From Cyanobium sp. NS01 (lineage in GTDB: Bacteria > Cyanobacteriota > Cyanobacteriia > PCC-6307 > Cyanobiaceae), in contig NZ_CP047940.1 in the NCBI RefSeq assembly GCF_014280235.1, positions 744,001-808,000 on the forward strand: a DNA stretch of 64,000 nucleotides, read 5' to 3'. The translations under genes and the position numbers were made by a program. The notes beneath the pieces are model-generated. The model was given only the letters and a program-made list of their open reading frames with translations. It searched no databases and was not told the origin of the DNA. Positions 1 through 8,208 of this stretch are shown here, piece by piece (within the stretch, counting starts at the first letter, position 1; the number at the start of each line of letters is the position of its first letter).

Positions 1-498
1 CCGATCACCAGCCGCCGGCCAGATCAGGTGGCGCGCTATCCACGACCTCCGGCCCTGGTGGCCTGCAGCCTGCCCGTGCAGGTGCGGGCCCTGGGCGAGG
101 AGCTGGCCAGCAGCGATCACTCCCTCTGGGTGCTCGAAACCTTCCACCCGCCCACGATCTACCTGCCGCCTCAGGCCCTGCGCAGCGAATGGCTGCGGCC
201 CGGCTCCGGCCGCTCCTTCTGCGAGTGGAAGGGGGTGGCCAGCTACTGGGATCTGCTGCGGGATGACGGTGGCCCGCAGGAGCGCCGGCTGAGCCGCGCC
301 CTGTGGAGCTATCCCCAGCCCACCGAGCGCTTCAGCGCCCTGGCGGGCTGGTTTTCTCTCTATCCGGCCCTGATGGACGGCTGCTGGGTGGATGGCGAGC
401 CGGTGCAGCCCCAGCCCGGCGGCTTCTACGGCGGCTGGATCCTGCCCTGGCTGCAGGGCCCGTTCAAGGGAGATCCTGCCCACCCGGAGCTGAGATGA
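1..498 (+). CDS. DUF427 domain protein (5' end probably outside the window)
   Basis: Protein of unknown biochemical role in the DUF427 family. The family signatures are visible: YPRPPALVAC near the start, LETFHPPTIYLPP, CEWKGVASYWDL, and QPQPGGFYGGW before a terminal GPFKG. The frame is open to base 1. A GTG at 28 would begin directly at the YPRPP motif, and homologues normally have extra residues before it, so I treat the gene as 5'-partial. The stop lies inside the oppositely oriented mscS gene, giving a 35-bp convergent overlap. Family assignment is firm; function is unknown. Confidence 0.8.
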   Translation, partial: PITSRRPDQVARYPRPPALVACSLPVQVRALGEELASSDHSLWVLETFHPPTIYLPPQALRSEWLRPGSGRSFCEWKGVASYWDLLRDDGGPQERRLSRALWSYPQPTERFSALAGWFSLYPALMDGCWVDGEPVQPQPGGFYGGWILPWLQGPFKGDPAHPELR

Positions 499-1537
499 GG
501 GTGCGGGTGGGGAAGGGCATGCCGCCGCCGTGCTCGGCCACCACTGCACCGATCAGCAGCAGCACCCGGTGCTGCACGGCCCAGGCCACCTTGATGTCGC
601 CGCTAAGGGCGAAGCAGATCAGGCGCAGGTCCAGGCTCGAGTCGCCGTAGCCGATGAAGTGCACCAGGTGGTCCTTGGCGCGATCCACACCCTCCACCTC
701 GAGCACCCGCTCCTGCAGGGCTGAGCAGATGGCCGGAATCAGGTGGCGGTCGCCGTAGCTGAGGCCGAAGGGAATCACCAGGCGCCGGTTGTCGATCTCG
801 GCCACGTTCTGCACCGGCTGGGTGGTGAACACGCCGTTCGGCACATAGATGCGCTGCCGATCGGGATCGCGCAGGCGGGTGTAGAACCAGCTCACGTTCT
901 CCACGGTGCCCAGCAGGGAGAGCTGGGGCAGGCTGATCGTTTCGCCGATCGTGAAGGGCCGGTTGATGTAGATGCTCAGGCCGCTGAGGGCGTTCTCCAC
1001 AATCGTGCGGGCCCCGAAGCCCAGGGCCGCCGCCCCGAAGCCCCCGGCCGTGATCAGCACCGACGGCGACACCCCAAACATCTGCAGCACCTGGAAGCTG
1101 AGCAGCACCCAGATCAGGATGCTCAGCAGCTTGGTGAGCACGTCGAACAGGAACATCCGGTCTTTGCCGTCCAGCTGTGGCAGCAACTGGCCGGCGTAGC
1201 GCTCGGCCTTGCCGCTGAGTTCAGCCTTCCAGCGCAGCAGGGTCCAGAACACCCCCACCGCGATCAGGCCATCCCGCAGGGCGGCGCCACCCCGGGCCTG
1301 GGCCAGCAGATCCGGAGCGGCCAGGCCGGCGGCCCACCAGAGGGCTGTGCCGAGGGCCAGGGTGAGGCAGAGGCTGAGCTTGCTCAGCAGCAGCAGGGCG
1401 CGCCAGAGGGAGTCGCTGCGGAAGCGGCGGGCCAGCTGGTCGAGCACCAGCCACAGCGCCGCGGCCAGCAGCAGCCCCGCCAGCAGCAGCTGCAGGTTGA
1501 AGGGCAGGGCCGCGGCGGCAGCGGTGGACGGGGACAT
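464..1537 (-). CDS. Small-conductance mechanosensitive channel (MscS family)
   Basis: Inner-membrane channel of about 357 residues that would release solutes on hypo-osmotic shock. Several hydrophobic segments occupy the N-terminal half. The pore-helix and beta-domain region follows, with the glycine/alanine-rich run GGFGAAALGFGARTIVENALSG and then NRPFTIGETI, both characteristic of MscS. The frame continues upstream of the chosen ATG (reverse complement of 1535-1537), but that extension lies under ribD and reads as arginine/proline-rich antisense sequence. The gene sits 5 bp downstream of ribD and may be co-transcribed with it. Confidence 0.88.
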   Translation of the reverse strand: MSPSTAAAAALPFNLQLLLAGLLLAAALWLVLDQLARRFRSDSLWRALLLLSKLSLCLTLALGTALWWAAGLAAPDLLAQARGGAALRDGLIAVGVFWTLLRWKAELSGKAERYAGQLLPQLDGKDRMFLFDVLTKLLSILIWVLLSFQVLQMFGVSPSVLITAGGFGAAALGFGARTIVENALSGLSIYINRPFTIGETISLPQLSLLGTVENVSWFYTRLRDPDRQRIYVPNGVFTTQPVQNVAEIDNRRLVIPFGLSYGDRHLIPAICSALQERVLEVEGVDRAKDHLVHFIGYGDSSLDLRLICFALSGDIKVAWAVQHRVLLLIGAVVAEHGGGMPFPTRTLISAPGGQDLP

Positions 1538-1542
1538 GGCGA

Positions 1543-2640
1543 TCAGCTCTTCGGACTGCGCAGCCGCCACAACAGATCGGGCCCCAGGCCGCGGGGGGCG
1601 CTGGTCTGCCAGCTGGGCACCTGCTCCATGCCAGTGAACCCCAGATCCCCCAGGGGGGTGCGGGCCGGGGTGCCGCCCATCACTTTGGGGGCGATCAGTG
1701 CCGCCAGCTCCTGCACGCACTGCTGATGCAGGGCGGCGCTGGCCAGCTCGGCGCCGCATTCCCACAGCACCTGGTTGCAGCCGCGCCGCGCCAGGTGCTC
1801 CAGCAGGGCCTGGGGCTCGCACTGCTCCAGCACCAGCCGTTCGATGCCGAGCCGGTCGAGCTGGAAGCGTCTGCGGGCCGGGGCGCCGTAGCCGTGGGCC
1901 ACCAGGGTGGGGGCTGCGCTGGTGTTCCAGAGCCTGGCCTGCCTGGGCAGATCGAGGCTGCGGCTGATCACCACCCGCAGCGGCTCCGGCCGGCGCCGCC
2001 CGCGGGAGGTGAGCAGGGGATCGTCGGCCCGCACGGTGCCGCCGCCTACGATCACGGCGTCACAGCGGGCCCGCAGGCCATGCACCCAGCCGCGGGCCTC
2101 AGGTCCTGTGATCCATTGGCTGGCCCCATTGGCCAGGGCGGTGCGGCCGTCCACCCCCATGGCCCACTTGAGAATGCCGAGGGGGCGGCCGTGGCTGAGC
2201 CGGTGCAGAAAGGCCCGGTTCAGCTCCCGCGCCTCGGCTTCACAGACGCCCTCAATCACCTCCAGCCCCGCCTGGCGCAGCTGCTGCAGGCCGCCGCCGG
2301 CCACCTGGGGATTGGGGTCGGCCATCGCCACCACCACCCGGGCCAGGCCCGCCGCCAGCAGCGCCTCAGTGCAGGGCGGCGTGCGGCCGTGGTGGCAGCA
2401 GGGCTCCAGGCTCACCACGGCGGTGCCGCCCCGGGCTCTTTCGCCCGCCTGGGCCAGGGCGCCCACCTCGGCATGGGGCCCGCCGGCCCTGGCATGGAAG
2501 CCCTCCCCCACCAGCTGGCCCTGTGCATCCAGCACCACGCAGCCCACCATCGGATTGGGGCTGGTGCGGCCGGCGCCCAGGGCTGCCAGCTGCAGGGCCC
2601 GCTGCATCCAGGGGCGCCAGGCCCGCTGCCGGGCCGTCAT
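1543..2640 (-). CDS. ribD: Bifunctional diaminohydroxyphosphoribosylaminopyrimidine deaminase / 5-amino-6-(5-phosphoribosylamino)uracil reductase
   Basis: Catalyses the deamination and reduction steps early in riboflavin synthesis in the cytoplasm. The N-terminal cytidine-deaminase-like domain carries the zinc motif PHAEVGAL and the PCCHHGRTPPC cysteines. The C-terminal reductase domain contains KWAMGVDGRTA and the GGGTVRADDPLLT NADPH-site motif. I chose the ATG at 2640 (protein MTARQRAW...) because it forms an ATGA overlap with the DUF3122 stop. An upstream in-frame start at 2670 would add ten residues and overlap more. The second riboflavin/FAD gene of the window, ribF, lies about 10 kb away. 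Confidence 0.93.
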   Translation of the reverse strand: MTARQRAWRPWMQRALQLAALGAGRTSPNPMVGCVVLDAQGQLVGEGFHARAGGPHAEVGALAQAGERARGGTAVVSLEPCCHHGRTPPCTEALLAAGLARVVVAMADPNPQVAGGGLQQLRQAGLEVIEGVCEAEARELNRAFLHRLSHGRPLGILKWAMGVDGRTALANGASQWITGPEARGWVHGLRARCDAVIVGGGTVRADDPLLTSRGRRRPEPLRVVISRSLDLPRQARLWNTSAAPTLVAHGYGAPARRRFQLDRLGIERLVLEQCEPQALLEHLARRGCNQVLWECGAELASAALHQQCVQELAALIAPKVMGGTPARTPLGDLGFTGMEQVPSWQTSAPRGLGPDLLWRLRSPKS

Positions 2641-3122
2641 CCCAGGGGGGCGCTGGACAGGCTGCGCCATTCCGCCACCACGAAGGGCGGCACCGGCAAC
2701 TCCACGAACACGCCGGGCAGCTGCAGCCGCAGGGGCCGATCCTGCTGCAGGTCGGCCAGCAGCGGCGCCAGATCGAACTCGGCGGCGGCATCGCGGCCAT
2801 CGGCCGCCAGCTGGGGGTTGTCCAGGGTGAGGTCGCCGAGCTCCCAGCTGTTGCGGCCGCTGCGCACCAGCAAGGCCGTGGGGTGATTCAGGCGCACCCT
2901 GCCGGGGTAGCCCACCACACGCAGCCGCAGCGGACCGCCGGGGCGGCCCTGGCGGTAGGCCACCAGCTGCCAGCTCTGGTAGTCGAGGTCGCGCAGGCTC
3001 TCGAGGCTGCGCACCACGGGCACGCCGTTCTCATCCGGGTGGGCGTGCACCTGGGCCAGGGCCGGCGCCCCGCCAGCCAGGCCCAGCAGCAGGGCGAGCA
3101 CGAGGCTGACGACGCCGCTCAT
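2637..3122 (-). CDS. DUF3122 family exported protein
   Basis: Cyanobacterial protein of about 161 residues and unknown function. It begins with a signal peptide (MSGVVSLVLALLLGLAGG, cleavage likely after APALAQ), so it should act in the periplasm or thylakoid lumen. The mature part has short beta-rich blocks such as LVAYRQGRPGGPLRLRVVGYPG and the C-terminal FVVAEW, typical of DUF3122. Its ATG overlaps the stop of the GH116 gene by ATGA, and its own stop overlaps the ribD start the same way, so the three genes are probably translated from one message. Confidence 0.78.
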   Translation of the reverse strand: MSGVVSLVLALLLGLAGGAPALAQVHAHPDENGVPVVRSLESLRDLDYQSWQLVAYRQGRPGGPLRLRVVGYPGRVRLNHPTALLVRSGRNSWELGDLTLDNPQLAADGRDAAAEFDLAPLLADLQQDRPLRLQLPGVFVELPVPPFVVAEWRSLSSAPLG

Positions 3123-5641
3123 GCCAGCGCCTCCCGCTCGGCACCGGGGATCGGCTGCCAGTTGGTGTGGGTGGCCCACAGGGCCCAGATCGCCATCGCC
3201 CGCAGGTAGTGGCAGGCCCGGAAGGTGTTCACGGCGGTGATCGCCTCCGGCGTGCGGAACTGGAGGCCGCCGCTGTACACCTGCTCCACCACGGCGCCGG
3301 TGATCGCCAGCGCTGTGGCCTGCTCGCCCATCAGCCGGTAGTAGGCAGCCAGACCGAAGTTGATGCCGGTCCACACCTCCAGGGGGTGGGTGCCGTTGGG
3401 ATCGAGCGGGGTGCCATCGCGGCGCAGGCCGTTGGCCACGCCCAGCCTGCCGCCGGCGAAGCCCTCGAAGCAGGCCTCCTTCACCGCCTGCAGGGCACTG
3501 CGGGCCCGCTCGTCGGCCACCACCGGAGGCAGACCCAGCAGGCGGGCGTAGAAGTCGCCGCAGAGCTGGTCGGCCATCACCACCGGCGTGCCGCTCTCGG
3601 CATCGATGTTGTAGTACTCGCCATTCCAGAGCAGCCGATCGAAATTGGCGCGCGACTGCTCCAGCCAGCTGCTGAACTGCCGCTGCTGGCTGGAGGTGTC
3701 GAGCCCCAGCTCCAGCTGCAGCCGCTGCCCCATGGCCAGGGCCGCCTCCAGGGCGGCGATCCAGAGGGCGCCGCAGTAGGCGCTCACCCCTTTGAGCGGC
3801 CAGTCGTCAAAGGTCTGGTCAGGCGCGCCGCCGTTGTCGGGCAGGCCGTCGTCGTTGGCATCGAAGCTCTTGAGGTATTGCAGGGCCTGTACCGCCGCCG
3901 GCCAGCAGTCGGCCAGGAAGCGCAGGTCTTCGCCGCCGGGGGCGAGGCGGAAGGTGCGCCACACCTGCAGCACGAAGTCGCTGGCCAGGTCTTTCCAGAG
4001 GTTGCAGTCCTGGTAGGCGGTGTAGTTGGTGGCGTCCCAGGGGCGCTCGTTGGGGGCGCCGAGGTCGTGGGGGGTGGCGCCGGCCAGCTTGCGGGGGGCC
4101 TCCACCCGGCCCTTGCCCTGAGTGAAATACCAGCCGATCGGCCGGGCCGTGGCATCGGCCGCCGGGATGGCCCGGGCGAAGCTGCGCAGCACGCTCTTGT
4201 CGAGCTCCGGCCACAGCTGCAGCAGGGCGAAGGAGCCGTAGAGCCGCACATCGAGGCTCTCGTACCAGGCGTAGTCGAGGCACTCCAGCACCCCGAAGCG
4301 GCCCACCGGGTCCTCGGGGCTGGCGGCGCTCCAGAGGCTGCCGCCGGAGGCCAGGTCGTAGAGCTCGTTGAACAGGGCCATGCGCAGCGGCTCCGGCAGG
4401 TCGGTGCGCTCCAGCACCGGCCGCTGCCAGGCCTCGATCTGCTCCAGCCAGCCACCCCAGTCGCGCAGGGCCTCGGCGGCGATGGCCGCGGCGTTGGCGC
4501 CGCTGGCCCCGAAGTGGTCGGTGTAGCGCCGCAGGGCCGAGCTGCCGGTGGCGAAGGCCGTCACGGGCAGGTCCCAGCTGATCACCACCGGGATCTCGAT
4601 CGTTTCGCCCGGTTCGAGCCGCAGCTGCACGGCCAGGGCGGCGCTGGCGGGGTCGTTCGCCCCGCTGCGGCGGTCGTTGTTGCTGTCGGGAATCGAGCCA
4701 TCGCGCTCAAAGGGCTCCCACAGCTCAGCGCCGTCACCGGCAGGGTTCCAGCGGCTGCAGCGCTGGATGCGCAGCCCTGGGTGACGCTGCTCCAGGCCGG
4801 CATCGGTGGCGATGCACCACTGGCCCTGCCCCTCGGCGATCGGGTCGGCGACCTGGCCCTCCAGCAGCACGCCCTTGAGCGCTCCGTCGTCGACCCAGCG
4901 GTTGCGCTGACCCTCGCTGCGGCCGATGGCGGGCAGGTAGTTGTGCTCAGGGCTGCCGTCGTCGCGGAACTTGACGGCTGCTGTGGGGTCGGTGTTGGTG
5001 AACCAGCCGGTGGTGTTGCGCCAGCTCAGCAGCAACGAGAGATCGAGGGGGCGGCGGCTGGGGTTGCTGAGGCTCCAGCGGAACACCGCCACCGGGTAGC
5101 TGCTGCGCTGGTAGTCGCCCGGCAGGATCGGACTGAAGGCCTCGCAGCCCACCTGGGCGGCGAACACCCCCGTGTAGCTCGTCCAGCTGAGCGGATAGCG
5201 GGCGGCGTAGGTGCCGGTGCTGCGCTCGCTGGAGCTGGCCGGATACCAGCTCCAGGCCGTCAGGGGTGCTCCGGCCTCCGGGCGGGAGGCATCGGCCCCG
5301 GGGGCCACGGCAAGGGCGTGGGCGCGGCTGCTGTCGCCATCGCTCTCATAGAGGGCGAACTGGCAGTCGGGCAGGCAGCCGAACCAGTGCTCACCGCCAT
5401 CGAGGTTCCAGAGGTTGAAGCTGCCATCGGGGGCGCGGCCGAGACAGCCGGCGCCGAAGCCCCCGAGGGGCATGCCGTGGTTGGGGCCGTCATCGAGGTT
5501 GCTGGCGTAGCGCACCGTGTAGGGCTGCTCCCAGCCCAGGCCGAAGGGCCGCGACCAGCTGGCCGGCGGTGGGTTGCCCGGTGCCCCGGCCCCCCGGCCC
5601 TGCAGCAGGGTCTTGAGGGTGGAGAGTCCGAGGCGCGCCAT
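3119..5641 (-). CDS. GH116 family glycosidase (bile acid beta-glucosidase / GBA2-like)
   Basis: Large (840-residue) soluble enzyme of glycoside hydrolase family 116, whose members hydrolyse beta-glucosides or glucosylceramide. The N-terminal beta domain starts with NHGMPLGGFGAGCLGR. The C-terminal (alpha/alpha)6 domain holds FGVLECLDYAWYESLDVR, where E453 aligns with the family nucleophile. It also holds DQTFDDWPLKGVSAYCG, where D612 aligns with the acid/base residue. No signal peptide is visible, so a cytoplasmic site is likely. The natural substrate in cyanobacteria is not known to me; glucolipids or a storage glucoside are inferences. It heads the leftward cluster with DUF3122 and ribD. 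Confidence 0.85.
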   Translation of the reverse strand: MARLGLSTLKTLLQGRGAGAPGNPPPASWSRPFGLGWEQPYTVRYASNLDDGPNHGMPLGGFGAGCLGRAPDGSFNLWNLDGGEHWFGCLPDCQFALYESDGDSSRAHALAVAPGADASRPEAGAPLTAWSWYPASSSERSTGTYAARYPLSWTSYTGVFAAQVGCEAFSPILPGDYQRSSYPVAVFRWSLSNPSRRPLDLSLLLSWRNTTGWFTNTDPTAAVKFRDDGSPEHNYLPAIGRSEGQRNRWVDDGALKGVLLEGQVADPIAEGQGQWCIATDAGLEQRHPGLRIQRCSRWNPAGDGAELWEPFERDGSIPDSNNDRRSGANDPASAALAVQLRLEPGETIEIPVVISWDLPVTAFATGSSALRRYTDHFGASGANAAAIAAEALRDWGGWLEQIEAWQRPVLERTDLPEPLRMALFNELYDLASGGSLWSAASPEDPVGRFGVLECLDYAWYESLDVRLYGSFALLQLWPELDKSVLRSFARAIPAADATARPIGWYFTQGKGRVEAPRKLAGATPHDLGAPNERPWDATNYTAYQDCNLWKDLASDFVLQVWRTFRLAPGGEDLRFLADCWPAAVQALQYLKSFDANDDGLPDNGGAPDQTFDDWPLKGVSAYCGALWIAALEAALAMGQRLQLELGLDTSSQQRQFSSWLEQSRANFDRLLWNGEYYNIDAESGTPVVMADQLCGDFYARLLGLPPVVADERARSALQAVKEACFEGFAGGRLGVANGLRRDGTPLDPNGTHPLEVWTGINFGLAAYYRLMGEQATALAITGAVVEQVYSGGLQFRTPEAITAVNTFRACHYLRAMAIWALWATHTNWQPIPGAEREALA

Positions 5642-5668
5642 GGAGCGGAGGGAAGTGGGGCCAGCTTG

Positions 5669-5890
5669 TCAGAGATGGCCGGTGTCTTCCTGGTCGATCA
5701 GGGCATCGAGGGTGACGGCGGAGCGCACCAGGGCCTGGTAGCGCTGCACGACGCGCCGATTGCGCTCGATCCAGTTGCCGGGATCACCGCTGGGCAGGGC
5801 TGTGCTGTCGCCACTGAGCAGTTCCAGGTCCTGCTGCTGGGCCAGCAGGGTGAGCACCAGCTCGTGGATGCGCTGGCGGCGGTCGCTCAT
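5669..5890 (-). CDS. Small conserved hypothetical protein
   Basis: A 73-residue soluble, mostly helical protein that I do not recognise. The ATG at 5890 gives MSDRRQRIHELVLTLL, which reads like a true N-terminus. An upstream in-frame start at 5932 would add a basic stretch unlike the rest. Features are an amphipathic helix at the start, a NWIERNRRVVQRYQALV segment, and an acidic end. It lies 27 bp upstream of the GH116 gene on the same strand and could be the first gene of that transcript. Confidence 0.5.
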   Translation of the reverse strand: MSDRRQRIHELVLTLLAQQQDLELLSGDSTALPSGDPGNWIERNRRVVQRYQALVRSAVTLDALIDQEDTGHL

Positions 5891-5986
5891 GCCGGGGCGG
5901 TGAAGGCTCAGTTGGCCATGATGGCGCCCCACGCCAATGGGGATCCTGAATCCGAGAGTCCTGGCTTCTTCTTTACCCCGGGGGCC

Positions 5987-6252
5987 ATGCCGGAGGCTGA
6001 CAACTGCTGGATCCAGCGGTTCGCCAATGACCGCCGCGCTCTGGCGCGGCTTAGGGAAGCCGTGGAGCTGTTGGGTTCCTGCGACACCACCCGAGAAGCC
6101 TTTGCCCAGGGATTGATCCGCGATGGCGATCTCTGGATGGTGACCTCTGGATGGTGATGATTCGCCACCGCGACTTCAGCGCCCACGCCCACGATGAGGC
6201 CCCCGTGCAGGAGCTGGAAGCCTGGCTGGAAGAGCGCTCTGTTCAGCCATGA
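5987..6252 (+). pseudogene. Broken HI0074-family (HEPN, nucleotidyltransferase substrate-binding) gene
   Basis: The first frame (5987-6157) encodes MPEADNCWIQRFANDRRALA...REAVELL followed by GSCDTTREAFAQGLIRDGDLWM, then stops early. A second frame (about 6145-6252) continues with MIRHRDFSAHAHDEAPVQ. Together these match the start and end of HEPN proteins of the HI0074 type, which pair with MNT nucleotidyltransferases as toxin-antitoxin modules. Two lesions are visible. A 14-bp tandem duplication at 6131-6158 shifts the frame. About 40 residues normally found between the REAVEL and GSxDxTREAF blocks are also absent. No MNT partner gene is next to it. Calling it a remnant is an inference from these lesions. 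Confidence 0.65.
6131..6158 (+). repeat. 14-bp tandem duplication that breaks a reading frame
   Basis: Two adjacent copies, CTCTGGATGGTGAC (6131-6144) and CTCTGGATGGTGAT (6145-6158), identical at 13 of 14 positions. Removing one copy restores a single frame reading DLWMVMIRHRDF across the junction, which matches the expected HI0074-family sequence. Confidence 0.9.
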
Positions 6253-7703
6253 CCGTCCAGACCACAGTGGCCAGCCACGGTCTGTCCGCCGGGAGCGCGG
6301 GCAGCGCGGGCATGGTCGCAAAGAGCCCTAGTTGCTTCAGCATCATGGCTCCAATGGCCATGGACACCCTGGGCAGCGAGCTGGTAGCAACTGATGGCCG
6401 CGAGCCGGCCGCGACGCAGCGCGGCGTGCTGGAGGTGATCGGCACCGACGCCGCCGGTGTGGCCGGCTTGGCCCCCAGCAGCCTGGCGCTGCTGCGGAGG
6501 GCTCGGCTGGTGCTGGCCCCGGCGCGGCTGCTGGCCGACCTGGCCCCCTGGTGGCAGCAGGAGCAGGCGGCTGGCCGGATCCCAGCGGGAGCGGAAGGCC
6601 CTGAACTCCTGGCCAGCGACAGACCGGAGCTGATCCATGGGCCTCTGGAGCAGGCCCTGGCAGCCGGCCGGCCGGCCGTTCTGCTGGCCAGCGGCGATCC
6701 GCTCTGGTTCGGCATCGGCCGGCTGCTGCTGCAGCACTTCAGCCCCGACCAGCTTCGGTTTCAGCCCGCCCCCAGCTCCCTGCAGCTGGCCTTCGCCCGC
6801 CTCGGCCGTCCCTGGCAGGACGCCAGCTGGATCAGCCTCCACGGCCGGGACCCCCAACCCCTGGCGGCGGCGCTGCAGAAGCGGCCCGCCGCCCTGGCGG
6901 TGCTCACTGACCCCGGCCGGGGCGGTGCCGAGGAGGTGCGCCGGATGCTGCGTGCCTCCGGCCTGGAGGCGGCCTACGCCGTGTGGCTATGCGAGCGGCT
7001 GGGCCACCCCCAGGAGCGGGTGCAGCGGCTGGCTCCCACAGCTCCCCTACCGGCAGACCTGGATCCCCTGCACCTGGTGCTGCTGATCGCTGAACCACCG
7101 CCGCCCCCCGATCCGGCCACCCTGCCCCTGTTCGGCCTGCCGGATGGGATCTTCCTGCAACATGCCGATCGCCCCGGCCTGATGACCAAGCGGGAGGTGC
7201 GGATCCAGCTGCTGGCCGATCTGAATCTGCCGGCAGCGGGGCTGCTCTGGGACATCGGCGCCGGGGTGGGCTCCATCGGCCTGGAGGCCCTGCGGCTGCG
7301 GCCGCAGCTGCAGCTCTGGGCGGTGGAGGCCAGGGGTGGGTCCGCCGCCCTGATCCGGGCGAACGCCGAGCGCCTGGGGGTGCAGCCCCAGACCGTGCTG
7401 GAGGGTCGGGCGCCGGCGGTGTTCAGCCAGCTGCCCGATCCGGATCGGGTACTCCTCGGCGGCGGTGGCAGCGACCGTGCGGCGATCCTGCAGGCGCTGC
7501 TGCCGCGTCTGCGGCCAGGCGGTGTGGTGGTGATCCCCCTGGCCACCCTGGAAGCCCTGGCTGAGCTGCGCCCCCTGCTGGAGCGGGCCGGCCTGGCCGT
7601 GACGGTGGCTCAGCACCAGAGCTGGCGAGGGGCGCCGCTGGCGGCGGGTACTCGCCTGGCGCCGTTGAATCCGGTGCTGGTGCTCAGGGGTGAGCGGCCC
7701 TGA
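6249..7703 (+). CDS. cobL: Precorrin-6Y C5,15-methyltransferase (decarboxylating), CbiE-CbiT fusion
   Basis: Cobalamin-pathway enzyme that methylates C5 and C15 of the corrin ring and removes an acetate carboxyl. The N-terminal CbiE-type tetrapyrrole methylase domain includes VLEVIGTDAAG and LLASGDPLWFGIG. The C-terminal CbiT domain starts at LMTKREVRIQLLADLNL and carries the SAM-binding motif DIGAGVGSIGLEALRL. The first 35-55 residues (MTVQTTVASHGLSAG...) look unlike the family, so an internal ATG at 6354 or 6360 may be the true start. The 3' end overlaps the DUF192 gene by 20 bp. Another cobalamin gene, cobQ, lies near 36 kb. Confidence 0.9.
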   Translation: MTVQTTVASHGLSAGSAGSAGMVAKSPSCFSIMAPMAMDTLGSELVATDGREPAATQRGVLEVIGTDAAGVAGLAPSSLALLRRARLVLAPARLLADLAPWWQQEQAAGRIPAGAEGPELLASDRPELIHGPLEQALAAGRPAVLLASGDPLWFGIGRLLLQHFSPDQLRFQPAPSSLQLAFARLGRPWQDASWISLHGRDPQPLAAALQKRPAALAVLTDPGRGGAEEVRRMLRASGLEAAYAVWLCERLGHPQERVQRLAPTAPLPADLDPLHLVLLIAEPPPPPDPATLPLFGLPDGIFLQHADRPGLMTKREVRIQLLADLNLPAAGLLWDIGAGVGSIGLEALRLRPQLQLWAVEARGGSAALIRANAERLGVQPQTVLEGRAPAVFSQLPDPDRVLLGGGGSDRAAILQALLPRLRPGGVVVIPLATLEALAELRPLLERAGLAVTVAQHQSWRGAPLAAGTRLAPLNPVLVLRGERP

Positions 7704-8208
7704 AGGGCTCGATCCGCACCGCTGTGCCCACCCGGATGCCTAAGGCCGCCGCCTGACCTCCCGCCAGTTCCAGCACCCCGTCCACGGGCACGCCCGGGCC
7801 GTAGCTGGGGCAGGGCAAGCGCGGGCAGGGGCTGGTGGCCGCTTCCAGGGCCACCACCTTGCCGCCGGCCACGAACAGCATGTCGAGCGGCTCGGGGGTG
7901 CGGTGCATCCAGAACCGGGCCGGCGTGGGCTGCGGGAAGGGAAACCACATGCCGCGCAGAGGGGGCAATGGCGGCCGCAATTGCAGGCCGAGGGCCTGTT
8001 CCTGGGGTTCTTCGGCCACCTCCAGCAGGATGCAGCGCTCGCTCTCCAGGCACCAGCGGGCTTCCAGGGGCAGGGTCTGGGGTGGTTCCGCCGGCTGGGC
8101 CAGGGTTCGCTGGCTGGAGGCCAGATCTGCCGCCGCGAGCCCGATCAGGGCCAGCAGCCCGGCACCGCCCACAAGCCGCGACACACCCCTCCGCCGCGCC
8201 AGCCCCAT
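7684..8208 (-). CDS. DUF192 family exported protein
   Basis: Protein of about 174 residues with an N-terminal signal or anchor (LVGGAGLLALIGLAAADLASS after a basic [11 protein letters not shown]), so it is probably exported or membrane-tethered. The DUF192 core is clear: QALGLQLRPPLPPLRGMWFPF, FWMHRTPEPLDMLFV, and the end VLELAGGQAAALGIRVGT. Function is unknown. The ATG at 8208 shares one base with the response regulator stop (TGATG), so translation of the two is probably coupled. Confidence 0.82.
   Translation of the reverse strand: MGLARRRGVSRLVGGAGLLALIGLAAADLASSQRTLAQPAEPPQTLPLEARWCLESERCILLEVAEEPQEQALGLQLRPPLPPLRGMWFPFPQPTPARFWMHRTPEPLDMLFVAGGKVVALEAATSPCPRLPCPSYGPGVPVDGVLELAGGQAAALGIRVGTAVRIEPFRAAHP

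Noticed and set aside
3167-6157. A 996-codon + strand open frame opposite the GH116 gene
   Set aside because: It mirrors the GC-rich antisense of a strongly supported gene, with His/Gly/Gln-rich composition and no domain. Only its last part, 5987-6157, is meaningful (HEPN remnant).
6158-6248. Possible cobalamin riboswitch before cobL
   Set aside because: No B12-box-like sequence; the region is occupied by the HEPN remnant.
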